From positions 2,976,001 through 3,040,000 of the forward strand of contig NZ_CP101153.1 of the NCBI RefSeq assembly GCF_024298825.1: a stretch of DNA of 64,000 bases. Direction: 5' to 3'. This DNA is from Haloglomus salinum (lineage in GTDB: Archaea > Halobacteriota > Halobacteria > Halobacteriales > Haloarculaceae). The notes below the pieces were generated by a model. That model ran no database searches. It worked only from the letters and a program-made list of their open reading frames with translations, and was not told where the DNA came from. Positions 48,451 through 57,511 of the stretch are shown in pieces; within the stretch, counting starts at the first letter, position 1, and every line of letters begins with the position of its first letter. Made by a program: the position numbers and the translations under genes.

Positions 48451-50039
48451 GCACGTCCCCGCTCTCGACGGCGGCGACGCCCGGCCGGCGCGAGCGACTC
48501 CGGCAGTGGGTCGGCGGCCTCCGTCAGCGACTCGTCCGAATCCGTCCGGCATCGGTCGCTGGCGGTGTCGTCGCGTTCGTGGTGGCGCTGCTGGTGGGCC
48601 GTCTGGTGGTCGGACTCGGTTCCACCGCGCAGGCGCTACTGGCCGGTATCGTTCTCGCCAGCGGCGTGTATGCGCTCAACAGCGACCGACCGCTGGTACA
48701 GATGGGTGGTGTGGTGGTGCTGCTTCCGGGCGGACTGCTGGTGACCGCGAGTCTCGGGGGGGCCGCGTCCGTCGCCGGGCAGAGCCTCGCGGGGAGTCTG
48801 ACGGTGCTGGCCGTCGTCGTCTCGGTCGGCACCATCGGGCTGGTGGCGGCACTCTCCGGGACTACCGCCCCGGACGAGGGGCAACTGGGCGTCGCGAACT
48901 CGCGGGCGACCCGGGCGCTACTGGGGCCGCTGGTGCTGCTGGTGGTACTCGTCCTCCCGGACCTCGGACTCGCGGCGCAGCTGGCCGGCGTGGCCGCCGA
49001 CATCGCTGGTGTCGTCCTCGGCCACCTGCTCGCCTCACCCCCCGGCCTCGCGCCGTTCGTCTTCCCGGTGCTGCTGGGGGGCACGGCCGTCCTCTGCCGG
49101 CGGGCGCTCCAGACGGTCCCGGTCGACACCCTCGTCCAGCCGGACCGCCGTGAGGCGGTCACCCTGCGACTGGCGGCCGTGGAGCGGGCGCTCTCGCGGA
49201 CGGCGCTCGTCGCCGTCGGACTCCTGTTCGCACTCGGGGTCCTGAGCGCCGTCGGCGGGTCGCCGGACCTCACCGGCCTTCGGGCAGCCCTTCCGCCCGC
49301 ACTCGCCGGCATCGTTGCGGGTGTCGTCGGCTCGACGCTGCTGCGGATGGCGCTCCTGGCACTCGCTGCCGGAGGGTTCGTCGTGACCGAGGCCTACCGG
49401 CTCGTCGCACTCGTCCGGGGAGCCAGCCCGCAATCGCTGGCCCGCCGGTTCGCACCGCCGCTGGGGGGACTGCTCGCGGCCGCGGTGGTGGCGGGGCTGC
49501 TCACCGCCTCCGGCGTCGCCGGGGCGACGCGCCAGCGCCTCCTGGCGGCCGTGAACGCCTCTCTCGTCGACCTGCTCGCCGGCTTCGGGCCGTACGTACT
49601 GAGTGTCGGCATCGCGGGGCTGGTGCTGCTGGCGGCGGTGAGTGCCCTGCGGACGCTGGGTGTGGTGACCTGGCTGGTCGCGCCGCCACGGGCCGTCGGC
49701 CCGGCGCTGGCCGGCCTCGCGTCGTTCGTCCTGGCGGCGGTGGCGCTGGTGGTCGGCGCGACGGTGCTGGCCTTCGGTGTCGCCGCGCTCGCGGTCGTCG
49801 CCTGGGATATCGGGGAGTACGGGCGTGGCCTCGGCGAGGAACTGCTGGCCGATGCCCGGACGACGCGGGCGGAGCTGACCCACGCATCGGGCAGTTTCGC
49901 CGTCGGCATCGCGGCGGTGCTGGTCGCGCTGGGACTCGGCGCGCTACTCTCCGGGGCTGCGGCCATCCCGTCGACGGTCGCGCTGGCGGCGCTGGTGCTG
50001 GCCGTCGGGGCCGCGACGCTACTGCTCTACAGCCTGTGA
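48447..50039 (+). CDS. Polytopic membrane protein of the DUF58/MoxR cluster
   Basis: A 530-residue protein with about twelve to fourteen hydrophobic helices and little else; the N-terminal 30 residues are basic and cytoplasmic. No catalytic motif can be seen. A GTG start overlaps the DUF58 stop (GTGA). It is the last gene of the coupled cluster and its end faces the moxR gene, 28 bases away. I recall such proteins as members of haloarchaeal DUF7519-type families but am not sure of the number. Confidence 0.75.
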   Translation: MSTSPLSTAATPGRRERLRQWVGGLRQRLVRIRPASVAGGVVAFVVALLVGRLVVGLGSTAQALLAGIVLASGVYALNSDRPLVQMGGVVVLLPGGLLVTASLGGAASVAGQSLAGSLTVLAVVVSVGTIGLVAALSGTTAPDEGQLGVANSRATRALLGPLVLLVVLVLPDLGLAAQLAGVAADIAGVVLGHLLASPPGLAPFVFPVLLGGTAVLCRRALQTVPVDTLVQPDRREAVTLRLAAVERALSRTALVAVGLLFALGVLSAVGGSPDLTGLRAALPPALAGIVAGVVGSTLLRMALLALAAGGFVVTEAYRLVALVRGASPQSLARRFAPPLGGLLAAAVVAGLLTASGVAGATRQRLLAAVNASLVDLLAGFGPYVLSVGIAGLVLLAAVSALRTLGVVTWLVAPPRAVGPALAGLASFVLAAVALVVGATVLAFGVAALAVVAWDIGEYGRGLGEELLADARTTRAELTHASGSFAVGIAAVLVALGLGALLSGAAAIPSTVALAALVLAVGAATLLLYSL

Positions 50040-50067
50040 CCGGTGGCGGGTGTGGCCGTCGGCGCCC

Positions 50068-51024
50068 TCAGAGGTCGTCCATCGCCGGGACGGGAACCCG
50101 GTCCAGCACGTCCTCGACGACCGCCCGCTTCTCGATGTCCCGGACCTGTGCCTCGCCCGTGAGGACGAGCCGGTGGGTCAACACCGGGTAGACGACCGCC
50201 CGAACGTCGTCCGGCGCGACGAACGAGCGCCCCTCGAGGACGGCCCGGGCGCGCGCGGCCTCGAACAGGCGCTGGACCCCACGCGGCGAGACGCCGACCT
50301 CGACGCGGCTGTCCTGCCGTGTCTCCCGGCCCAGGTCGACGACGTACTCGCGGATGTCGTCGTGGGTCTCGACCGTCTCGGGGACGGCCTGCAGCTCCGT
50401 GACCGTCTCGCGGTCGGTGACACGCTCGGCGCTGGGTGCCTGCGTCGTCCGGCTCGCGCGGCGGTCGATGAGTTCGAGTTCGCCGTCGCGGTCCGGGTAG
50501 CCCATCGAGGTCTTGACGGTGAAGCGGTCGACCTGGGCCTCCGGCAGCCTGAAGGTGCCCTCCTGCTCGACGGGGTTCTGCGTCGCGATGACGAAGAACG
50601 GCTCCGGCAGGTCGCGCGTCTCCCCGTCGACCGACACCTGCCCCTCCTCCATCGCTTCGAGCAGCGCGGCCTGGGTCTTCGGCGGCGCACGATTGATCTC
50701 GTCGGCGAGCACGACGTTCGCGAAGACGGGCCCCTCCGAGAACTCGAAGGCCCCCTCGTGTTCGTTGTAGACGTGCGTGCCCGTGATGTCGGAGGGGAGC
50801 AGGTCCGGCGTGAACTGGATGCGCGTGAACTCCAGTCCCAGCGCTGTCGCCAGCGTCCGCGCGGTCAGCGTCTTGCCGGTCCCGGGCACGTCCTCCAGCA
50901 GCACGTGCCCGTCGGCGAGCACGCCCGTCAGCACGGTCTCGAAGAACGAACGCTCCCCGATGACCGTCCCCGTCACTGCCTCCAGCACCGACTCGCACTG
51001 GCCGGCGGCCGCCTCGATATCCAT
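50068..51024 (-). CDS. MoxR family AAA+ ATPase
   Basis: A 318-residue AAA+ chaperone of the MoxR group. Walker A is DVPGTGKTLTA, Walker B VVLADEINRAPP, sensor 1 VIATQNPVEQEGTF, and the arginine finger region is in LPEAQVDRF. The C-terminal lid has GVSPRGVQRLFEAARA. MoxR ATPases act on DUF58/vWA partners, which are encoded next door but on the opposite, convergent strand. An upstream in-frame ATG (51084) would add 20 residues; the ATG at 51024 (MDIEAAAGQ) matches the family start. Confidence 0.92.
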   Translation of the reverse strand: MDIEAAAGQCESVLEAVTGTVIGERSFFETVLTGVLADGHVLLEDVPGTGKTLTARTLATALGLEFTRIQFTPDLLPSDITGTHVYNEHEGAFEFSEGPVFANVVLADEINRAPPKTQAALLEAMEEGQVSVDGETRDLPEPFFVIATQNPVEQEGTFRLPEAQVDRFTVKTSMGYPDRDGELELIDRRASRTTQAPSAERVTDRETVTELQAVPETVETHDDIREYVVDLGRETRQDSRVEVGVSPRGVQRLFEAARARAVLEGRSFVAPDDVRAVVYPVLTHRLVLTGEAQVRDIEKRAVVEDVLDRVPVPAMDDL

Positions 51025-51144
51025 GCCGGAGTCTCCCGTGGGCCGCCGAAATAACTTCCGTGAACCGCCGTCGGCGGCGGCCATGACAACTCCCCGGAAC
51101 GGGGAGGGGGTTTTAGTCGTCCCCGCACTGCTGGCATCATCCCT

Positions 51145-51873
51145 ATGGGGGATTCTCCCGTGGACGGTGGTATGACCGACGAGAGTGCGGACGACCGATT
51201 CCCGGCGGACGGCTGGCACAGCAAGGCCGAGCCACGGGTCGAGAGCGACGGTGGGGTCGCCCGCCCGGACGCCGAACTCGGTCGCGGCACCGAACTCCCT
51301 CCCGCCGCCGACGCCGGGGGCACCGAGGTGGGCGCCGATATCGACGCCGAGGCCGTCGAGCCGACGGACGCGTCACTGCTGAGCCCCCACGGCCGCTCCC
51401 TGCTCGCCTACGCGGGCAGCGTCGTCGCCGTGTTCGTGGCCGCGGGCGTCGGCCTCGGCCTCGGCTCGAACTTCATCCTGGGCTTCCTCATCGAGCAGTT
51501 CGTCGAACCGGGTGCCAGCCCGACCGACAGCACGCTCGTCAGCATCATGCTGCTGCACAACGTCATCACGCCGTTCCTCGTGGGCCCGCTGATGGCCATC
51601 GGTGCGGGCGCGCTGCTGGGCCGGGCGCTCCCGGACCGTCCCCTCACCGCGACGGCCGTCGGCGGGACGGCGTCGCTGGCCGGGTTCTACCTGATGACCG
51701 GCCTCACGCTGTTCCTCACCATCAACGTCATCGCGCAGTACTCCACCGGCGGCGGTGGTGGCAGTGGCGCCCTCGACCAGGCGGCGCTCGGCAAGCAGGT
51801 CATCGAGAGCGGCATCCCGGCGGCCGTCGTCGGCGCGGCGGGCGCCTACATCGGTTCGTACATCTCCGACTGA
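51145..51873 (+). CDS. Haloarchaeal membrane protein with acidic N-terminus
   Basis: A 242-residue protein. Residues 1-80 are acidic and disordered. Four to five hydrophobic helices follow from about residue 88, with a GSNFILGFLIEQF region, and the last ones end in AGAYIGSYISD. A Gly/Ser-rich loop (GGGGGSG) precedes the last helix. A TATA-like GGTTTTAGTC lies about 32 bases before the ATG at 51145, which supports it over a later ATG at 51172. Function unknown; it is divergent from moxR. Confidence 0.7.
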   Translation: MGDSPVDGGMTDESADDRFPADGWHSKAEPRVESDGGVARPDAELGRGTELPPAADAGGTEVGADIDAEAVEPTDASLLSPHGRSLLAYAGSVVAVFVAAGVGLGLGSNFILGFLIEQFVEPGASPTDSTLVSIMLLHNVITPFLVGPLMAIGAGALLGRALPDRPLTATAVGGTASLAGFYLMTGLTLFLTINVIAQYSTGGGGGSGALDQAALGKQVIESGIPAAVVGAAGAYIGSYISD

Positions 51874-51986
51874 GGCGGTCCCCCGTTTCTGACGACACGG
51901 GGCGACGGTTCCGGTTCCTCGCTTGCGGGTTCGTCCACCGCCATCGGCCGGCGGACTTTTGCACACCCCTGCCGTAGCGTGGTCCG

Positions 51987-52724
51987 ATGGAGGAGTCCCC
52001 GTTCACCATCGACCCACACGTCCACTCGGAGGGCTCCTACGACGGCCGCGAACCCGTCGACCTGCTCCTCGAACACGCCGCGGACATCGACCTCGATGCC
52101 ATCGTCGTCACCGACCACGATACCATCGAGGCGTCGCTCCGGGCGGCGCGACTGGCACCCGAGTACGGCCTCGTGGGCGTCCCCGGCGTGGAGGTGTCGA
52201 CGGCGGACGGCCACCTGCTCGCCATCGGCGTCGAGGAGTGCCCCGCACCCGGGCGGCCGCTCCCGGAGACGGTCGCACGGGTGCGGGACCTGGGTGGCGT
52301 GGCGGTCGTCCCGCACCCGTTCCAGCGCACGCGTCACGGCGTCCCACGCCGCCGGCTCGCGGGGGTCGACGTCGACGGCATCGAGACGTACAACGCCTGG
52401 CTGTTCACGGGCTACCGGAACCGCCGGGCGGCCGCGTTCGCGCGTCGCTACGGCCACGCCGACCTCGCGGGCAGCGACGCCCACCGCGTCGAGACCGTCG
52501 GCCGCGCGTTCACCGCGCTGGACCTGCCGACCGACGGGAGCGCGACGGCCGACGACGTGGTGGCGGCCATCCGGCGCGGCGACACCGCGGTCCACGGCCG
52601 TCGCGCGCCGCTGCACCGCTGTGCCGGCCACTACGTCAAGGGCGCCGCCCGGAAATCCGGCTACGCGGCCCGGAAGGCGCCCAGCGTCGCGGGTGCGGTC
52701 GCGTCGGCGGTCTTCCCGTTCTGA
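51987..52724 (+). CDS. PHP domain metal-dependent phosphoesterase
   Basis: A 245-residue PHP-fold hydrolase. Metal ligands are seen in DPHVHSEGSYDG (His11, His13), TDHDT (about residues 42-46), GVEVSTADGHLLAIG, PHPF (about 108-111) and LAGSDAHR (about 163-170). Stand-alone PHP proteins hydrolyse nucleotide or sugar phosphates, or short RNA; the substrate cannot be told. The C-terminal 40 residues are basic and helical. It lies between a membrane protein gene and hsp20. Confidence 0.88.
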   Translation: MEESPFTIDPHVHSEGSYDGREPVDLLLEHAADIDLDAIVVTDHDTIEASLRAARLAPEYGLVGVPGVEVSTADGHLLAIGVEECPAPGRPLPETVARVRDLGGVAVVPHPFQRTRHGVPRRRLAGVDVDGIETYNAWLFTGYRNRRAAAFARRYGHADLAGSDAHRVETVGRAFTALDLPTDGSATADDVVAAIRRGDTAVHGRRAPLHRCAGHYVKGAARKSGYAARKAPSVAGAVASAVFPF

Positions 52725-52826
52725 CAGCCGGGAGATTACGCATCTCTGGCTCGATTATCACAGATGGAGTCGTGGTAGCAGTCTTCTCGCGCGGTTTATG
52801 TCCTGAAATGCCGTATACGGGTGTTG

Positions 52827-52834
52827 AAAGGTGA
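52827..52834 (+). promoter_or_regulatory. Ribosome binding site that fixes the hsp20 start
   Basis: AAAGGTGA lies five bases before the ATG at 52840. The GTG at 52831 that would also start the frame is inside this site, so ATG is the better start. A TATA-like GTTTATG (52794-52800) lies 40-46 bases before the ATG, consistent with a short leader. Confidence 0.55.
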
Positions 52835-52839
52835 ATACG

Positions 52840-53283
52840 ATGGAAAATCGACGATATCCCTTCGACGAGATGGACAGCACAATGAACCGGATGTTCCGCA
52901 CCATGTTCGAGGAGTTCGGCTCCGGACTCGGGCTCGACCACTCCGGCGAGGGGCGGATGGGCCGGCGCGACATCCACCTGCACATCGAGGAGACCGACGA
53001 CGGCTACGTCGTCTTCGCGGACCTCCCGGGCTTCGAGACGGAGGAGATCGACCTCCGGCTCGACGACGGCTTCCTCACCATCGAGGTCGAGCACGAGATG
53101 AGCGAGGGTGACGCTGCGGTGCACTACGCCCGCTCGCGAAGCGCCTTCGAGCGCGTCCGTCTCCCCGAGGGCGACATCGTGGCCGCGGACATCGCGGCCG
53201 AGTACCACAACGGCGTCCTCGAGGTCCATGTCCCCATGGCCGGCACGATGGACGACGAGGGGCTCCGGATCGATATCGACTGA
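52840..53283 (+). CDS. Hsp20/alpha-crystallin small heat shock protein
   Basis: A 147-residue small heat shock protein that binds unfolding proteins. The alpha-crystallin domain (about residues 45-140) has FADLPGFETEEIDLRLDD in pieces, the beta-strand with FLTIEVEHE, and the signature EYHNGVLEVHVP (the A-x-x-x-n-G-v-L motif). The C-terminal tail ends LRIDID, a weak form of the I-x-I motif. The N-terminal arm is short and methionine-rich (MDSTMNRMFRTMFEEF). It has a ribosome binding site and its own promoter. Confidence 0.92.
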   Translation: MENRRYPFDEMDSTMNRMFRTMFEEFGSGLGLDHSGEGRMGRRDIHLHIEETDDGYVVFADLPGFETEEIDLRLDDGFLTIEVEHEMSEGDAAVHYARSRSAFERVRLPEGDIVAADIAAEYHNGVLEVHVPMAGTMDDEGLRIDID

Positions 53284-53359
53284 ACGGGCACCCACCTCGG
53301 CTCCGCCGGATGAATGTCACCATTGATTACCCCCGGGACGCAGTATCACGGCAACAGGT

Positions 53360-55363
53360 ATGTCTGGTAGGACGAACGAGCCGGCGTGGCTCCAGGCCGA
53401 GCGGGACTACACCGACGAGGTCACCGGGGAGAACACCATCCCGCAGCTGTTCGCCGAGAGCGCCAGCCGGCACGCCAACCGGGACGCACAGTGGTACAAA
53501 GGTGGCATCTACCGGCGGTCGCTGGCCGACGGCATCGTGCCGGCGGCGCCCAAGGGGCAGTACGCGGCGCTGACCTACGACGAGATGTTGAACGTGGTCC
53601 AGCGGCTCGCGGCCGGGCTCCGCGACATCGGCATGGAGACGGGCGACCGGGTCGGCATCTTCGCGGACACGCGGATGGAGTGGGCCCAGAGCGACCTCGC
53701 CGTCCTCTCGGCGGGCGGCGTCGTCACGACCGTCTACACGGAGTCGAGCCCGCGGCAGGTCCGCTACCTGCTCGACGACCCCGACGCCGACGGCGTCGTC
53801 GTCGAGAACGAGGAACTGCTGGAGCGGGTCCTGGAGGTCGAGGACGACCTCGACCTGGAGTTCATCGTCGTGATGGACGAACTGGACGACGAGGCCCACG
53901 TCGAGCGCGCGGACGTGTTCACGCTGGCCGACCTCTACCGCCGTGGCGACGAGACCTTCGACCCGGACCACTGGGACGAGTGGCTCCAGAGCCGCGAACC
54001 GGAGGACACCGCGAGCCTCATCTACACCTCCGGGACGACCGGCCAGCCGAAGGGCGTCCAGCTGAGCCACGCCAACTTCCGGGCCAACATCAACGGCGTC
54101 CGCAAGCGGTTCGGGCCCCGCAACGACAAGCCCGCCGACGTACCCGTTCTGGACGAGTCGGCCCGCTCGCTGTCCTTCCTTCCGCTGGCGCACGTCTTCG
54201 AGCGGACGGCCGGGAACTTCGTGATGTTCGCCTCGGGCGGGACCGTCGCGTACGCCGAATCCACCGACACCATCGCCGAGGATATCCAGCTCGTCGAGCC
54301 CACCACCGCGACGAGCGTCCCCCGGGTGTACGAGCGCATCTTCGACCAGATGCGGGCCCAGGCGACCGAGTCCGACACCAAGGAGCGCATCTTCGAGTGG
54401 GCTATCGAGATCGGCCGCGAGCACGCCCGGACAGAGAGCCCGGACCTCTCGCTCCGGGTGAAGTACGCCATCGCGAACAAACTGGTCTTCTCGCAGGTCA
54501 AGGAACAGATGGGCGGCAACATCGACTTCTTCATCTCCGGCGGCGGGTCGCTCTCGAAGCGCCTCGCCGAACTGTTCGAGGGGATGGGGCTCCCTATCCT
54601 CGAGGGGTACGGCCTCACCGAGACCGCGCCGGTCGTCTCCACGAACCCGCCGGAGGACCCGCGCCCCGGCACGCTGGGGCCGGCGCTCGTCAACGTCGAC
54701 CTGAAGCTGGACAGTTCGGTCATCACCACCGAGCAGGCCCAGAAGGCCCGCCCGGACAGCGAGATCGGCGAACTGCTGGTCAAGGGCCCCAACGTGACCG
54801 AGGGCTACTGGGAGAAACCCGAGGCGACGATGGACGCCTTCACGAAGGACGGCTGGTTCCGGACCGGCGACATCATCGAGCGGACGAGCGACGGCTACCT
54901 CGTCTACCACGACCGGCTGAAGCAGCTGCTCGTGCTCGACACCGGGAAGAACGTCGCCCCCGGACCCATCGAGGACGCCTTCGCCACCTCCGACCGCATC
55001 CAGCAGGTGATGGTGATGGGCGACAACGAGAAGTTCGTCTCCGCGCTCGTCGTGCCGGACTTCGAGGCTATCCGGCGCTGGGCCGACCGCGAGGGTGTCG
55101 ACATCCCGGACACGAACGAGAGAATCTGTAACGACCCGCAGGTCCGTCAGTACGTCCAGGAGGAGGTTGACCGCGTCAACGAGCAGTTCGAGAAGTACGA
55201 GCGTATCAAGGAGTTCCGGATGGTCCCGGTCGAGTGGACCCCGGAGAACGACCTGCTGACCCCCTCGATGAAGGTCAAGCGCCGGAACGTCCTCGACCGA
55301 TTCACCGGCCAGTACGACGACATCTACGGCGAGCAGGAGGCTCGCGCCGCCGCGGACGACTGA
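53360..55363 (+). CDS. Long-chain acyl-CoA synthetase (FAA1/FadD type), second copy
   Basis: A 667-residue AMP-forming acyl-CoA synthetase with YTSGTTGQPKG, FLPLAHVFERTAG, YGLTETAPV, WFRTGDI and VLDTGKNVAPGPIE. It aligns along its whole length with the protein at 32483-34480 (both start with W-x-x-A-E-x-x-Y-T-D-E-V) but with clear sequence divergence, so it is an older paralogue rather than a recent duplication. Its stop codon is directly followed by the stop of the HAD gene on the other strand. Confidence 0.92.
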   Translation: MSGRTNEPAWLQAERDYTDEVTGENTIPQLFAESASRHANRDAQWYKGGIYRRSLADGIVPAAPKGQYAALTYDEMLNVVQRLAAGLRDIGMETGDRVGIFADTRMEWAQSDLAVLSAGGVVTTVYTESSPRQVRYLLDDPDADGVVVENEELLERVLEVEDDLDLEFIVVMDELDDEAHVERADVFTLADLYRRGDETFDPDHWDEWLQSREPEDTASLIYTSGTTGQPKGVQLSHANFRANINGVRKRFGPRNDKPADVPVLDESARSLSFLPLAHVFERTAGNFVMFASGGTVAYAESTDTIAEDIQLVEPTTATSVPRVYERIFDQMRAQATESDTKERIFEWAIEIGREHARTESPDLSLRVKYAIANKLVFSQVKEQMGGNIDFFISGGGSLSKRLAELFEGMGLPILEGYGLTETAPVVSTNPPEDPRPGTLGPALVNVDLKLDSSVITTEQAQKARPDSEIGELLVKGPNVTEGYWEKPEATMDAFTKDGWFRTGDIIERTSDGYLVYHDRLKQLLVLDTGKNVAPGPIEDAFATSDRIQQVMVMGDNEKFVSALVVPDFEAIRRWADREGVDIPDTNERICNDPQVRQYVQEEVDRVNEQFEKYERIKEFRMVPVEWTPENDLLTPSMKVKRRNVLDRFTGQYDDIYGEQEARAAADD

Positions 55364-56086
55364 TCACGCCGCGTCCGACTCGCCGTCGGGGCTGCCCCCG
55401 CCCTCCTCGCTCCTTCTCCCATCCTCCTCGCTCGCGAGGGTCGCGACCGCTTCCAGCCCGTCGACGACGTACGTCGGGGTCACCCCGTCTGGCACCGTGG
55501 GGCAGTGGGGTCGCCGGACGAAGACGCTGTCCAGGCCCGCCCGCTCGGCCGCGACCACGTCGCTCGCGCTGTCGCCCACGTAGAGCGCCGTCGACGCGTC
55601 CAGGTCGGCCAGCGCCCGGTCCAGATAGTGTGTGTTCGGCTTCTTCAGGTCGATACTCTCGACGGTCATCGGGCGGCCGTAGTGGGTCTCGAACCAGCCG
55701 CCGAGGTCGAAGAAGTCCAGCACGAACGAGACGGTACTGTGGTGGTTGTTGCTGACGACGCCCCGCGCGGTCGGGATGTCGGCCACGGCGTGGATATCGT
55801 CGTACGTGGTCCGTTCGCCGGCGTGGAACGCCTCGACCTGTGAATCCTCGTCGAACCGTTCCCGGGCAGTCCAGAGCGTCGCCGGGTCGAGGTCGTGTGC
55901 TGCAGCCACAGCGCGGAGCGAGTCGACCGTCACGCCGTGCCGGAGGGTATCGACGTGGTCGGGGTCGGGGTCGGCAACACCGACTGACTCGAAGGCGGCC
56001 GCCACGGCCGCAGCCTGCGTCTCGGGGGCGGGTGGCTCTACCAGCACCCCGTCGTTGTCGAAGAGGACCGCATCGTAGGGGGACAC
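55364..56086 (-). CDS. HAD family hydrolase
   Basis: A 240-residue HAD phosphatase of the phosphoglycolate-phosphatase-like group. Motif I is FDNDGVLV with the nucleophile Asp and general acid Asp; motif II is GVVSNNHHST; the lysine motif is LKKPNTHYLDRAL; motif III is VGDSASDVVAAERAG. A helical cap lies between motifs I and II. The Asp at the second position of motif I is present, so it should be active. Substrate unknown. Its stop codon touches the stop of the acyl-CoA synthetase gene. Confidence 0.85.
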   Translation of the reverse strand: MSPYDAVLFDNDGVLVEPPAPETQAAAVAAAFESVGVADPDPDHVDTLRHGVTVDSLRAVAAAHDLDPATLWTARERFDEDSQVEAFHAGERTTYDDIHAVADIPTARGVVSNNHHSTVSFVLDFFDLGGWFETHYGRPMTVESIDLKKPNTHYLDRALADLDASTALYVGDSASDVVAAERAGLDSVFVRRPHCPTVPDGVTPTYVVDGLEAVATLASEEDGRRSEEGGGSPDGESDAA

Positions 56087-56128
56087 GGCCGAGGGTAGCG
56101 CGAAGTTGATGTTGACCGTTTCGGAGCG

Positions 56129-57205
56129 TCAGTCCTCACCGTCGGCGCCGACCTCGGTCGGGGGCGTCCCGACCGGGTCGTCGTGCTCCCCGCTATGGTC
56201 CGCCTTCCCGCTACCCTCGCTCGTGGCAGTGTCGCGCGGCGGCTGGTCGCTTTCCGGGCTGGCGCCCGGGGCCGACGACCGGTCCGGTGACAGCTGTTCG
56301 GCCAGTTCCTCGAGGCGGCGCGTCTGTTCGCGGTTGACGGTGACGATGATGTCCGAGAGCACGCCGAACATCACCAGCTGGACGCCGAGGAGGATACCCG
56401 CGGCGGCGACCACCGCGAGCGCCTCGTGGGAGATGTCGTTGACGAGGAAGTCGTATCCGACGTACGCCGCGACGAGCAGGCCGACGAGCCCACTCACGCT
56501 GCCGACGCTCCCGAAGTAGAACAGTGGGTTGTTCGTCTTCGCCAGTTTGTACAGCGTAAGGAAGATGTTCGCACCGTCGCGGACCGGGTGGAGGTTCGTC
56601 TCCGACTCGTCGGGACGGGCGCCGTAGGTGATGGGGACGACCTCCGTACCGGTGCCGTGCTTGACGGACTCGACGCTGAGTTCGGTCTCGATGCCGAACC
56701 CGTCCGAGCGCAGCGAGTACCGCTCGACGGAGTCCCGGGTGAAGGCCCGATAGCCGCTGAGGATGTCCCGCAGGTCGCGGCCGTGGATGAACGCGAACGC
56801 TCGGTTGACGAGGCCGTTCCCGAGCCTGTTGAGCCGGGTCATCGCGCCGTCCTCCATGTCAGCGAACCGGTCGCCGATGACGTGCTCGGCACGCCCATCG
56901 AAGATGGGCTCGAGCATCCGCTCGGCGTCCGCGGGCCGGTACGTCCCGTCGGCGTCGGCCATCAGGACGATGGGCTCGTCGATATACGTGAGGCCTTCCC
57001 GGACGGCCTGCCCCTTGCCGACACCGCTCTGCTCGACGACGCGCGCACCGTGTTCGCGGGCGATTTCCCGGGTCCCGTCGGTGGAGTGGCCGTCGACGAC
57101 GAGGACGTGCTCGAACCCCTCGTCGTGGAAGCCGTCGATGACACTCCCGACGGTCTCGGCCTCGTCCAGCGTCGGCAACAGGACGCAGACGTCGTCGCGG
57201 TCCAT
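56129..57205 (-). CDS. aglJ: AglJ-type dolichol-phosphate glycosyltransferase
   Basis: AglJ adds the first hexose to dolichol phosphate in S-layer glycoprotein N-glycosylation in Haloferax. The 358-residue protein has a GT2 domain with LLPTLDEAETVG, VVDGHSTDGT, the DADGT (DxD) motif, and LSGYRAF; the ISGYRAFTRDSVERY-type segment is very like Haloferax AglJ as I recall it. Two membrane helices follow at about 230-255 and 265-290. The tail from 305 is acidic and disordered. The Agl23-like gene is far away in the window; no other agl genes are adjacent. Confidence 0.85.
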   Translation of the reverse strand: MDRDDVCVLLPTLDEAETVGSVIDGFHDEGFEHVLVVDGHSTDGTREIAREHGARVVEQSGVGKGQAVREGLTYIDEPIVLMADADGTYRPADAERMLEPIFDGRAEHVIGDRFADMEDGAMTRLNRLGNGLVNRAFAFIHGRDLRDILSGYRAFTRDSVERYSLRSDGFGIETELSVESVKHGTGTEVVPITYGARPDESETNLHPVRDGANIFLTLYKLAKTNNPLFYFGSVGSVSGLVGLLVAAYVGYDFLVNDISHEALAVVAAAGILLGVQLVMFGVLSDIIVTVNREQTRRLEELAEQLSPDRSSAPGASPESDQPPRDTATSEGSGKADHSGEHDDPVGTPPTEVGADGED

Positions 57206-57306
57206 TCACTTGCCGGTCGACGGCGCGCCCGCAAAAGCGCTCCGGCCCGCGCCGAAGCCGGGGCTCGCAGCCTCGAGGTGGTTATCGGAGCCCGGGTGGC
57301 GACTCC

Positions 57307-57411
57307 CTACTCCTCGCGCTGCTCGCTCAGGTGTTCCCAGACCTCCGTGCAGCCACACCCGTCCTCGAGCTCGGAGAGATGCTCCTGGCTCGCTCGTTCG
57401 GTTTCACTCAT
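57307..57411 (-). CDS. 34-residue haloarchaeal mini-protein with CGC motif
   Basis: A short frame on the minus strand encodes a 34-residue product, MSETERASQEHLSELEDG then CGCTEVWEHLSEQREE. It contains Cys-Gly-Cys and a tryptophan in WEHLSE, features I recall in small proteins present in many haloarchaea. A TATA-like sequence (GTTTTATCA on the minus strand, 57441-57449) lies 30-38 bases upstream. It is 102 bases from aglJ on the same strand. Function unknown; two cysteines may bind a metal or form a disulfide. Confidence 0.65.
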   Translation of the reverse strand: MSETERASQEHLSELEDGCGCTEVWEHLSEQREE

Positions 57412-57511
57412 TTACTCGACTGATGAGTAACTCTCTGTAATGATAAAACTTGGCCCGAGGGCCCCATCCGTTCACCGGCGCGTTTACGGTCACCCCGGAT
57501 GAGCGTCCGGT

